From: Dunaliella salina
Lineage: Eukaryota; Chlorophyta; Chlorophyceae; Chlamydomonadales; Dunaliellaceae
Reading direction: 5' to 3'
Assembly: GCA_002284615.2 (NCBI GenBank)
Contig: MU069811.1
Span: 63,913-115,609, forward strand
DNA: 51,697 nt
A program made the position numbers and the translations under genes. Shown here piece by piece: positions 11,903-24,900 of the stretch. A model generated the notes under the pieces. The model ran no database searches. It was not told the DNA's origin and saw nothing but the letters and a program-made list of their open reading frames with translations. Position 1 is the stretch's first letter, and every line of letters starts with the position of its first letter.

Positions 11903-12034
11903 ATGCTCCACGCACTCGGTGCATCATCGCAGAGGGTCCTCCTGCCAAGGAATGGGGTTGCACGCACACCAGCATCATTGCGATCACGCAACATTCCCTC
12001 GCGCTCGGTGATTGTGAGGGTACAGGAGGCTGAG
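11903..12034 (+). CDS. Exon 1: start codon and putative transit peptide
   Basis: It encodes residues 1-44 from an ATG at 11903 and ends at GCTGAG|GTGAGT in phase 0. The peptide has seven Arg, five Ser and no acidic residue until its last four positions, and it could form an amphipathic helix. This fits a chloroplast or mitochondrial targeting sequence. The start is chosen because it is the only ATG in frame with the clean donor. Confidence 0.7.
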
Positions 12035-12062
12035 GTGAGTCTTGAGGCCAGAACTCGATCAA

Positions 12063-12112
<50 letters not shown>

Positions 12113-15100
12113 NNNNNNNNNNNNNNNNNNNNNNNNNNNNNNNNNNNNNNNNNNNNNNNNNNNNNNNNNNNNNNNNNNNNNNNNNNNNNNNNNNNNNNNN
12201 NNNNNNNNNNNNNNNNNNNNNNNNNNNNNNNNNNNNNNNNNNNNNNNNNNNNNNNNNNNNNNNNNNNNNNNNNNNNNNNNNNNNNNNNNNNNNNNNNNNN
12301 NNNNNNNNNNNNNNNNNNNNNNNNNNNNNNNNNNNNNNNNNNNNNNNNNNNNNNNNNNNNNNNNNNNNNNNNNNNNNNNNNNNNNNNNNNNNNNNNNNNN
12401 NNNNNNNNNNNNNNNNNNNNNNNNNNNNNNNNNNNNNNNNNNNNNNNNNNNNNNNNNNNNNNNNNNNNNNNNNNNNNNNNNNNNNNNNNNNNNNNNNNNN
12501 NNNNNNNNNNNNNNCACGCTCACGCTCACGCACACGCGCACGCACGCACAATGCTGCATGTTCTAAGCAGTTGGGTTTTCCCACAATATTTCTTTTCATC
12601 ACACGCTTCTCATGAATTCTTTTCATCACACACTTTTCATCGCAGGCTCCGAGCACAGAGAGCGCAGCCCCCGCATCCACTCCTACTCGGCCCTATGAGG
12701 TTGTGGTTTGGGGTGCAACAGGTGGGTGAGATCTCTACTTCTAGGGTAGGGGCTTCCATTTTTGGATCTGTTTCGGTATGCTCCTCCCTGAGAATATGCC
12801 CGGAGTCTTGGATTTGAGCTGATTAGCTTGTGAGCTCTTTAACCTTCACTCATTCACAGTTACTGGCACGTCACAGGCTTCACTGGCAAGCTGGTGTGCG
12901 AGCACCTCGCACGAGACTATGGGGTGAGTGACACAAGGCCATGGACGTGAGGCACATGGGGAAGGGGGGGGGGGGTGAGCTTATTGATTATTGCAGAGTA
13001 TGCAGGGGGCTTACATGTGTGAGTGGAATCGAAGATGATATTCCACCTCACTGCAAGGGGCCCACCATGAATGAGCCAGGCATCCTCCTTTGAGTTGTTA
13101 CACATAATGTTGAAACGACCACCGAGAACTGTCCGTCCCTGTGGCATGCAGCGTTTTTGTTCCTGCAATCTGCATGCCTTTTCCTTGCACTCTCCTTTTC
13201 CCATTTGCTGCCCCCAGTGCTTCCTTGATTCTCTGTGCTTTCCCAGTTCTTCTTTGCTTCTCTGTGCTTCCCTACGCTCAAATTTTTGGCTCACAAAGAT
13301 TTTATGGTTGCCAAAAACATCTTCTCTTTGCTCAGCAAGAAAATGTGTGTGGGGCAAGCAAGTGATTCAATGGGTCAGCATGATTTGTGCAAAACTCAGT
13401 CGCTCCTGTTTAATCAACTGCAGGGCAAAGTGAAGTGGGCTATGGCAGGCAGAGACAACCAGAAGCTCGAGAAAGTGAGGGAAGAGCTTGCTCAAATCAA
13501 CCCTGATGTGAAGGTGAGGTTCTGCATTCTTTCTGCATGTATGCAGGCTCTTATTAGTGCTCTCGTGAGCATACTTTAGACTCCGATGAGAAGCAGGTCT
13601 GAGTATTTACAACATATCTTGTCTATCCATTTTTTTCCCCTGCAAATACTTCATGTTGCTAACCGCAGCAAATTCTTGAAGAGTATGTCTTAAATTGCAT
13701 GGTTATCAAATCCCACATGCACTCTCACCTCACCTCTCTCGACTTGTGTATTCCTGGGTGATCATGCAGGACATTCCTTTGCTGGTGGCTGATGCCAACA
13801 ACGCCTCAGAAGTTGGCGACGTGCTGAAGCAAAGCAAAGTGAGGAAAAAGAGTGTTGAGAATTTGAAGTGAGGATGCCTGAGACAGTCAAAAACTGCCTG
13901 CTGTCAGCCGAGCAAGAGGGCATCCTGCGAGAGAGCATGTTATAGAGAGCATCAGAAGTCCGTGCCTGCCTTGCACACATCACGTCTGGGGTGGAAAGAG
14001 GGGTGGGGCTGGTTTGGATTCAGTCACGATTGGATTTCAGCTCTTTGCGAGCTTTCTTTAAGGCATCCTGATGAGCTCTACTCGTTTGCTTTTTGCTCGT
14101 TGTGCCAGCATTGTTCAGGCGCACCAGACAGAAAGAACATAGTAGCTCTTTTTGGGGTGGAGGTTCAGGGTTCACGCACACATTCCTCCCTCTTGGTTTA
14201 GCGTACCTGGTACGGCTGCCTACACATGTCACAGATGTGCTCTTCTTCAGCTTTGTGCTCCTCCTTCTACTTCAATGTTGAAGTTGCGTGCTCGGGAAGT
14301 GCTGCCTGCAGCAAAGCTTTATGCCAGCCTCAGCAACAATGCGGTGTTGAAGGCTTTATGCCAGTCTCAGCAACAATGTGGTGTCGAAGGCTTTATGCCA
14401 GTCTCAGCAACAATGTGGTGTCGAAGGCTTCTGTGCAGCGGACCTTGCACTTTTCTTTTGTGATGAATTTTGGTGTGCTCAAGTGGTTGAGTCTTCAGTG
14501 GGCCTCCTGCCAATGTAAGCAACGACACAGGCTTCTGAGCAGGGGACCTTGCACTGTTTTCCCTTGCGACGCAATGTTGGTGTGCTCGTGTGGTTGTGTC
14601 TCCAGCGGGCCTCCTGCCAATGTAGGCAACAACACAGGCTTTCGGGCAGGGTACCTCACACTGTGTTCTCTTGTGGTATCATTTTGGTGTGCTCAGGTGG
14701 TTGTGTCTTTAGCCGGACCATTCGCCAACGTTGGTAATGAGGTTGTTGCGCAGGCCGTGGAGCAAGGGACCCATTACTGCGACATCACAGGTGAGGCCTG
14801 GGCACAGGAAGCTTTCGGGTGTGGGGCTCTCTGCACGCCTATTAATCAACAGGAGTGCCCCATGCCTAGATGGGTGCTTTTTTGGAATAGCAGAGCAATA
14901 CTCAAGTGTGCAATACTGTGATTTCTGTGTGTGGTGAGGCCTGGGCATATGCAGTTCTCAGAGCATGAGGCTAAATGCACGCCTCCTGATGAACACAATT
15001 GTCCAATGCCAAAACATGTGTTTTTCGGCAAAGCTGAGCAATACCTCTAGGTGCAATCAGTTCTTGAGTCTCTGAAAGCAGGCAGCATCGTTGTGCTGCA

Positions 15101-15858
15101 CAACTACTGGGGCGCATGCTTGGACTAAGAGTGTCATGTAATTTCAATGAGACCTGCCAGGCCAAAGCTTGTTTCCAAGGGACCCCCTGTATTACAGGTT
15201 GAGCAGTGGTAGAAATGCAGAAAAGTTGTAGGGGGACAAACAAGGCTGCCAGGGTTTGGGCACATACAAGACAAGTGATCTGGCAAGAGTTCTCTCCAGA
15301 GCAGGCTAATTTCACACATCATGTGCAGCGTTTTCAGAACGATTAGCAAGGGGGCAGGAAAGACTGCCAGGGTCGAAGCACAGACAGAGGCCAGGAGTTC
15401 TCTCCTGAGCAAGGCAAATTTAACATGTCATGAGCAGTCTTTTCAGCATAACAGTTGCAAGGAGCAAAAGAGGCTGCCAGGGCGCATACCAGACAAGAGA
15501 GATCAAGTAAAAGTAGACGACAATCTTTCTGATCTTGCTCGTGATAACTTGAAGTCTCTCTTGACATTTGCATGCTCCGCACGCAAAGTAGACCTGGAGG
15601 AAAGCACCGTTTTTCTCCTGACTTGTGTTTGTCATTCATCCATAATTTTGCATGCTCTCAGACGCGCTTGCTTGTTCAGGAGAGGTAGCATACAATAGCT
15701 GACACTGAGACTGAGCAGGCATAGTAAACACAGCCCGAGCTGCATCCATGTTTCCCCCCTGGGCATGTGCCCCAAAGTTGTGCAGGTTACCTGACACAGG
15801 CGCGCCTCCTTGCTTCAAGAGTCGCTCACTTGACTCGATCAGGAACATAAGCTACACA

Positions 15859-15926
<68 letters not shown>

Positions 15927-18900
15927 ATGCTGCATGCACATGATTGATTGGAAAATATAGGACTCCTGAAAGGGTTCCCGAGAATATGCTACATCATGCC
16001 TGCTGTCAGGGTGGGGGATGTGGGTGGGGACATGGGTAGGGCTCAACATGAGGATTGCTCACACCTGCACATGATGATGCACATACATGATGTATACCAA
16101 TGTCTCAGGGGAGTTGACGTGGGTGAGGCGCAACATGGAGAAGTATCATGCGACTGCCGAAGCCAAAGGGACGAAGATTGTGCACTGCTGCGGCTACGAC
16201 AGTGCACCCTCAGGTGTGCTTTGTTTTCTGGTAATCTAGAATGCATGAACATTGCATGCCTTTGCAGCTGAAATGACGTGGGTGAGGCGCAACATGGAGA
16301 AGTATCATCCGACTGCTGAAGCCAAAGGGACGAAGATTGTGCACTTCTGCGGCTACGACAGTGCACCCTCAGGTGTGCTTTGTTCTTTGGTCACTTAGCA
16401 TGGTCCCTTCTTGATTATAATGATGTTTGTGACTCACAGACTCAAAAGCTTGATCACATTCCAAAACCTCAACACCCGCTCTTTCATGCTGAGGAAGAGG
16501 CTGAGAGGTGTACTTGACTGCCTGAGGAATGCTCCTTCCCATGTTCACTATGCTACTAACTCCTTCTCCTCCTCCCTCTCTCTGCGTCTTGCCTCGTACT
16601 CCACCACAAAGGGAGAGGGACAAAAATGGAGGAGGAGCATTTTGGATGCTGCACACCTCTGCAGCAGAACCCATATCTGTCCCACATGAATAGACGCAGC
16701 ATGCCTTTGTAAGTTTTCTCATGCATCTTTGAAGGATGGACATTGTGTACCATCATAGGTGTGCTTTGTTTTTCATCCACCTTGCAAGGATGGACAATGT
16801 CTTGGAAGCTCTGAACTCACTGGATGCACGGTTGATTGCAAATGTCTGCAGACCTCATGGTTCTATTCTTTTTCCCAGCAAATGCAATGCTGTTTGCTCA
16901 GGTAATCAGGCACCCTGGAAACTTGAATGAGCAATTTGACGTTTAAACCCTCACCTCAGCTGTCCTGGAAAACAGTGATTGTGACAGTGTTCTGATTTCA
17001 GCACTTCAGCAATGTTTCCTGCTCAGGTTCTCAGGCACCCTGGAAACTCGGATGAGCTATTTGACACTTAATCCCTCACCTTAGTTGTCCTGAAATACAG
17101 CGATTGTGACTGAGTTGCTGCAGAGGGTGAGCAGCTTGACAATAAAAGAAGGGAAAGGAAAGGAAAGTGTCACGTAGCTGTATCTCCCAGGGGTGGCAGC
17201 TTTGCTGATGCAAGAAAGAACGGTTGAAACCAGACCAGATTGTTCCTGAGCTCCTGTAGAGGATCTGCAGCTTAATAACGAAGCTCCCCAAGTTGGAGAA
17301 GCTCCGTGAAGATGGTCGGAATGATAACAGATATTGACGTGGTGTCCTTAAAGCTTCAAGGAAAGCACAACAATATCTATTATCAATACCTGTCCCAAAC
17401 CTGCCCTCCCAGGGGGTCCTGAATTGTCCAATTTGGTGGGAAGGCTGTCCTTAGAGGTTTTCTGAGACTTCCTAGCCCTGAGGAATTTTGGTTGCAATCC
17501 AGTCCCAGGGTCAGGGAGGCACAACCCTGTATACAAGCGTTTAAAGAGTTGCCTGGCCATCTAAGCTGGGAGAGAATTGTGGTGAAGGCTGTAACTTTTC
17601 AACCAACTCCACCTTGTCAAATTTCCCCTGGGTGTGTAGCAGTGATACAGCACGCACCATCGTGGAAGAGATTGGGTTGGCCATGGTTTTGATAAGCTAA
17701 GGTGGTCATTCTCTTGATAAGCTAAGGTGGTAAGCTAAGGTGGTCATGGTCATGGTCTTGATAAGCTAAGGTGGGCAAATGTCTGACAGGGATAGTTGGA
17801 CCTCCAATTCCTGACCTTTGTTTTTGCTCACAAGGGCGTGATCTATCTGTCATCCTTTTCATGCTTTAACTTCTCCATTGCTTGCATCATGCATACCGTT
17901 GTGCAGCATGCAAAAGAGGGAGTTGCCACAAGGCAAAAGATGCAGGCCAATGTCTGTATTACAGGAATGGAAGCTCATATACCTAGACATTGACTTGTCC
18001 GCAGCCTCAGCTGCAGCTGCAGCCTTCTGCTGCTGCGCCTCAAGGGCCTCGCACACATCAGCGCTGATGTGACATCGACATGGTTGCAGCCTCAGCTGCA
18101 GCCTTCTGCTGTGCCTCATAAGGCTTGCATGCATCAGCGATGGTCGTCGCTGCTGCGTGAAAAGCTTATGAGACGCAAGAGAAGGCTGCAGCTGAGGCTG
18201 AGGCTGCAGCTAAGGCTAAGGCCGTCACTACTGCGTCGGAGGCCTATGAGACGCAGCAGAAGGCTGCAGTCGAGAATGAGACTGCGGCTGAGGCTGAGGC
18301 TGTTTTGACTTTGAGAAAGCCAAAATTCAACACTGAGGGCCAAAATTCTGAGGCCAGCTAATCAGCCAAACAAACAACTTAATTCTGGCTCAGAGCACAG
18401 CAGAGCATACAATTGCTACCACATGAAAAGGGTTGGCCAATTCCGTATGCCAATACCGTATGCCCCTATATTTAGTGCAAAAAATTTCATTCATTTGCCG
18501 TATAATACGTATAAATACGTATAAAAAAAGGGAATTGGCCAACCCTACACATGAACAACAGAACTAGAAAGGTTTGACATTCGATGAGTATCATTTGAAT
18601 AGTTGTACACTCTACTACACTCCAAGGCTTTCTTAATTTTCATGCAGGCGCTTCCAGTTCTGTTTTCCTTAAATCACATTATGTTGCCTCCCACCCTCAG
18701 CATATGTTTTTTTGCGTGGCAGGTGCTGGCGTGTTCTGGAGCAGCTCCTGCAGTGCGCATGCCCAGGTTTGAATTGTTTGTAACCAATGTGGGCCGTATT
18801 GCAAACATCGGAGTGCTCACTTTGGTGTACTATGCTGGGAAGCATCTCTGTTTTACCCGCTACACATGCAGGCTGCATTGTAAAGGTTTGATCTGTCCTG

Positions 18901-21900
18901 ACGAAATCTCTGCAACACAGCCTGCATATATTGGAGATGATGTCATAATATGCTGAGGACGTAATACCACAATGAGGATGGTTTCATGGCTGCGACCTGC
19001 AATGTATATGGGCTGCGTTTTAAGATACTGGAGCCCTTATGGTGGCAGATCTGTTTGAGGCCCCAGGATGGCTGACTTGTTGCGCATGATGGCAGACATG
19101 CTAGTTTACCTGTACTACATCTGTTGCAGATGATGGAGCCCTCTTGACGGCATACAAGTGCTTGGTGCACATGCACATTTGGTGTCCGAGTGCTTAATGC
19201 ACATGCATGCTTGGTGTCCGAGTGCTTAATGCACATGCATGTTGTTTTGCAGGTATTGGAGCACTCATGATGGCAAACTCGTTGGTGCCCCTGGTAACAA
19301 ACTTTTTGGGGCACTCATGATGGGAAACGTTTGCTTTGTACGTGTGTTGCACGTCTCGGATGTTGGAGCTTTCCTGATGGCATACAAACGCTTGGCTCAC
19401 ATGCATGTGTTGCAGATATTGGGGCCCTCATGATGGCGGAGTACGCCGAGAGGGAGCTGGGGAAGAAGTGTGCCAAGGTAAGGTCTCTGGCCCAAGTTCC
19501 TAGAAAAGGCGGCTGCTCCAAGCAGCTTTGATACTTGATTTTTGCCTGGGAGTCATCCTTCTTTCCGTCAGTAGAGATACCTGCACAATTAAGTACCCTT
19601 GTGTATGTCTAGCAAGTAGCGTGTTCGGATGTGGGAGGCTTCCACACAGTTTTTTCCACCTTGTAGCGCCGAATGGTACCTGAGAACAGAGTGAATGCCC
19701 AGCATGGAAATGACAAGGAAACTAATGACAGGAACACTTATGTCCTTCAACCTGCTGAGCTTGGGCACTATCTGACATCTTTTCCTTGAGCGCACACTCC
19801 TGTGAAAGAGTGTTACCATGAGAGAGCATGCCTTTGCAAGGCCTCCCTGAGGCGCTTCCTGAGACGCGGATGTTGCTAAGGGTGGGTCTCCTATACGTGA
19901 AAGTAAGCATATCCTTTTCTACCAATCGCTATCAGAGTCCACAAGAAGGTGCAATACAGGTGAGAGTTGGTTCTTGGTACATGAAACCGTGCACGTCCTC
20001 TTCTGTTTTTCTATTGATTGCTGACGAAGTTCACAGGAAGGAGCAACATTATGCGCACTCGTGTCTTATGTCAATGCTTGGCTGGTGTGTCAAGATGAGC
20101 TTGGAGGCCCAGTTGGTTCTCCTTGCCAGCTTGCCAGATAGCCTAGCTTTCCCGCCCTTTTTAGCTGTCCAGCTGAAATGCCCTGAACAGGAGTGCCCCA
20201 GCAGGAAGTCTGGTTCTCGCTCCATCAGTTTCTGTTAAGGCAGAGAAAGAAGAACATGCAGGACCATCAGGGGCCTGGTGTGATCAAGTTGGGAAAGCTA
20301 GGTAAGGTTACATCGCTGTATCCGCTTACAAGGGCAGCTCAGCGGAAACACAGATGCCTGTAACCAGACCAGTCTGAAAAAGAAAGCTGTGTTCAGGAGT
20401 TAACTGCTGAGAGAAACATGCGCCCAAAATGCCACAAAAAAATGTGTAGGTTCTCCAGGTACTAACACGAGTTCGGGAAAGCTAGCCAAGTAAAAGCATA
20501 TATCCGATCACTGGTTAATGTGCATGCATCCGATCACTGGTTAATGTGCATACATACGATCACTGGTTAATGTGCATACATACGATCACTGGTTAATGTG
20601 CATACATATGATCACTGGTTAATGTGCATACATCCAATCACTGGTTATGTGCATACATACGATCACTGGTTATGTGCATACATACAATCACTGGTTCATG
20701 TGCATACATCCGATCACTGGTTAATGTGCATAAATACGATCACTGGCTATGTGCATACATACGATCACTGGTCAATGTGCATACATACGATCACTGGTTA
20801 ATGTGCATACATCCGATCACTGGTTAATGTGCATGCATCCGATCACTGGCTATGTGCATACATACGATCACTGGTTAATGTGCATGCATACAATCACTGG
20901 TTAATGTGCATACATACGATCACTGGTTAATGTGCATACATACGATCACTGGTTAATGTGCATGCATACAATCACTGGTTAAAGTGCATACATACGATCA
21001 CTGATTAATGTGCATACATGCGATCACAGGTTAATGTGCATGCATACAATCACTGGTTAAAGTGCATACATACGATCACTGATTAATGTGCATACATGCG
21101 ATCACTGGTTAATGTGCATACATACGATCACTGGCTATGTGCATACTTACGATCACTAGTTATGTGCATACGTACAATCACTGGTTATGTGCATACATAC
21201 GATCACTGGCTATGTGCATACATACAATCGCTGGTTAAAGTGCATACATACGATCACAGGTTAATGTGCATACATCCGATCACAGGTTAATGTGCATGCA
21301 TCCGACCACTGGCTATGTGCATACTTACGATCACTAGTTATGTGCGTACATACAATCACTGGTTATGTGCATACATACAATCACTGGCTATGTGCATACA
21401 TATAATCAATGGTTATGTGCATACATACAATCACTGGTTAAAGTGCATACATACGATCACTGGTTAAAGTGCATAAATACGATCACTGATTAATGTGCAT
21501 ACATCCGATCACAGGTTAATGTGCATACATCCGATCACTGTTTATATGCATACATCCGATCACTGGTTATGTGCATACATACAATCACTGGCTATGTGCA
21601 TACATACAATCACTGGTTATGTGCATACATATGATCACTGGCTATGTGCACATACATACGATCACTGGTTAAAGTGCATGTCTGCAGGTTTACACCCCAG
21701 GCACGAGCCAAGGGTAGAAGTGGTGGAATATGCTGCATGAAAACAGTGGCACCTTGCATGGACGTAGAAAACCAATCCTCCCCTCATTCCTGTGTGCCTG
21801 CAGGTGTAGGCCCTGACAGGACTTGGGGTGACGGTATATGCTGTGGATACAGTGGCATCTTGTTCAGTATCAAATCATCCAAACCTCGCTTCATTTCTGT

Positions 21901-24900
21901 GTGCCTGCAGGTATTCACCCTAACAGGACTTGAGGTGACGGTATATGCTTTGGTTGTACAGTACATCTTATTAATACCGAATCAGAAATCAAAGCCTCCT
22001 TTCATTTCTGTGCGTCTGCAGGTGTACACCCTGGCAGGACTTGGCTTGGGTGGTGCCAGCGGGGGTACACTGGCCACTGGCATGAACATGATGGAAAAGG
22101 AGCCGCTGGAGATGTCCAAGGTGGCAAGGGACCAGTACTACTTGGCTTCATACCACAAAAAGTGAGTAGAGGGAGACAAGGTCGGCCTGAAGGCTGGCAT
22201 GGGAACTTGACATGGAAGAGCACTGCCCCCTTCCAGTTTGCCAGAAGCAAGCATGCATCGTGGGAAGGGCAACATGCATTATCATACTATAATAATTATT
22301 ATTGTTATTATCATTATCATTATTATGAAAGCGCAGAATGCATGGAGCAAGCATTCATCATGTGAACGGCAAAACATCTTTTTTTCAACGTGTTGCCATT
22401 GGTGCGTGCTTCCAAATCTTGCCCCATTCATCCCCTGTTGTTTCACCATCCATCCCTTGATGTGACATGTGACTCATCCATTTCCTGGTATGACCCACCC
22501 ATTCCCTGTTGTGATCCATCAGTCCCTTGTCGTGATCCATCCTTCTCCTGTTTTGATTCATCCATTCCTTGTTGTCCATCCATTCCTTGTTGTTCATCGT
22601 CCTTGTTGTCCATCCATTCCATGGTGTGACCCAACCATTCCTTGTCGTGATCCATCCATACATTCATCCATCTCCTATTGTGATCCAGATCCCTGTTGTG
22701 GTCCATCCATTCCTTGTTGTGGTCCACTAATCCCTCATCGTGAACCATGTATCGCCTCGTGTGACCCACCCAGCCCATTTCATGAACCGAAGTTATGTAT
22801 CCGCCCGTCTTTTGCGATCCCCTGATGAGGTGCATGGTCCCCCCGAATGTGAATCCTTCCCACTCTTCACCCCTTTTCGCCACCCCCCCGAGCTCTATCA
22901 TCCCATGGAACCAGGCTATCACAGCAAAGGGTGTGCAGATGAGCCTTGACCTGTGGCTGTGCGCAGTGTATGTTTGCTTCATAGTTTGAAAGAGTTGTCA
23001 ATAAGCAGTTCTTGCCCAAGGGGCCTTTTCCTCTGCCCACCACGCACCTATGTTTCTTCTAACCACAAGAAAACAAATAAGAAAGGTGCGCTTCTTTTGA
23101 TCACAGGAAGGCAAACAAAAAAAAGTGCAGGAAGAGAGGCACCCTGACCTTGACCCTTGATGAAGGCATATAGACATTGACAATTTGATGTCCTTGTGAC
23201 CGCAAGAAAAGAAGAGCACGTGGCTGATAGTTTGGTCTTGTTGTCGGGATGGGGACATCACCAGCAATTGACAAGTGTTTCCTTTTGTTCTCCTTTTGTT
23301 CTTTTGGCATTTGTAATTGGTTTCATGGTGAAAAAGCTTCATCTTGTCTACCCATTATGGCTTCTCTTCTTATGGATAGATGCTAAAGTTCTTTCCCCTT
23401 ACCTGTGTCCTTGGTCTTCAAGTGGTGGGAAAGGGTGCCAGCGTCATCCGCAATGGATAAATGGTTACAGGGGGAGGGCCTGTCGTCTAACAGGATTGTG
23501 GGGAGTCTCAGCCAGCTCTGAAGGAACTTAGATTTGACAAGATTATTTTATCGCACAAGCCAGGGTGTCCGTCTTCTACAGCTTATCCTACCCTTTGATG
23601 CTGTATGAAGTAATGGTCTCTGGTTTTGTACTGTGCTTACCCATGTACCCCGCACTCGCATGCACTGTTCTCAGCAAAGTGGGTGGTGCTCACTCATGCT
23701 CAGTGCATCTCATGGTACTTTCTCTTGCTCTGTGCATCCTCCCCTTGGGTAGCTCAGCAGCATTGACAGGCCTGCTCATCACATCTGCTTTTCCTGCATC
23801 TGTTGCTTCTGCTGCTCTCTCCGGGCAGCTAACATGACACATTTATGTGGTGCATCTGCTTGCCTTTCTGCCTCTCCTTCCCGAACATCTAAGCTGGAAA
23901 GCCTGCCCTATGCACCCGCTGTGCCTATTCTTCTGCCTCTCCTTTTTAAGATAGTGTTGGAGCACTGACAGGCCTGCTGATCAGTGTGTTTTATATAATT
24001 CCTGTTTCTGACTGGCTGACATGACAAGCCTGCTTAATGCCTATGCTCAACTGACCTGCTTGTCACAAATGCTTTCCCGTACCTGTTGCTTTCCCTGAGC
24101 AGCTGTGCATCAACAAACCTGCCCAATGCGCCTGCTCTGCCTACATAAGCTAAGTTCTCTGCTGCTTTCTCCCTGGGTAGCTAGTCAATGGCTCGTGTAG
24201 TTGGAAGACATGCAGTGGAAGCTTACACCACAGTGGCAAGAAAGGTTCTGCTGAGACAGAAGATACCAAATGCAACACAGATGAGGTACGAACAGCTTGT
24301 GTTACACACTGCGCACGGTGCGTGACAGGCAATGCGCGGCGAGTAACTTTGACCCAATGCACGATTGCCAGTCTACAGCGGCTGCTTGCACTGTGCATGC
24401 TCCTTTCTATCCCTGGAACGATGAGACAACAAGTTTGCAGGGACTATCCACTTGACGAGGCCCTCTGAAGACATGCATCATGGTCTGATTTTTCTTCACA
24501 TGGCCTGCCTGCCCCCATGCCCCCATGATGCATGGGCTGACTGCTTTTCCTCACTGCCACCACAAGGCTTGGACCGACTACTTGCCTGATTTGCTCTCAT
24601 GATGGATGGACGGAACGCTCCCTTCACACTGTGCCCCTCCCCCCATGAGGCATGGATTCTGATTGCTTTTCCTCATTGCCCCCCTGAGGCATGGATTCTG
24701 ATTGCTTGCCTACANNNNNNNNNNNNNNNNNNNNNNNNNNNNNNNNNNNNNNNNNNNNNNNNNNNNNNNNNNNNNNNNNNNNNNNNNNNNNNNNNNNNNN
24801 NNNNNNNNNNNNNNNNNNNNNNNNNNNNNNNNNNNNNNNNNNNNNNNNNNNNNNNNNNNNNNNNNNNNNNNNNNNNNNNNNNNNNNNNNNNNNNNNNNNN

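Noticed and set aside
11889..12817. Open frames of 166-304 residues on both strands
   Set aside because: They run across 402 undetermined bases and CA repeats (poly Thr-His or Val-Cys). Only the start of the plus frame, ending at 12034, is exon 1.
20503..21680. CRISPR-like array
   Set aside because: Units of 25-26 bp follow each other directly with no unique spacers, and the context is a eukaryotic intron. It is a minisatellite.
22443..22982. 179-residue minus-strand frame rich in Asp, His, Trp and Gly
   Set aside because: It is the translation of the CATCCATTCC-type minisatellite.
23565..23837. 90-residue hydrophobic plus-strand frame, membrane-protein-like
   Set aside because: It lies in intron 9 over degenerate pyrimidine-rich repeats and has no splice or homology support.
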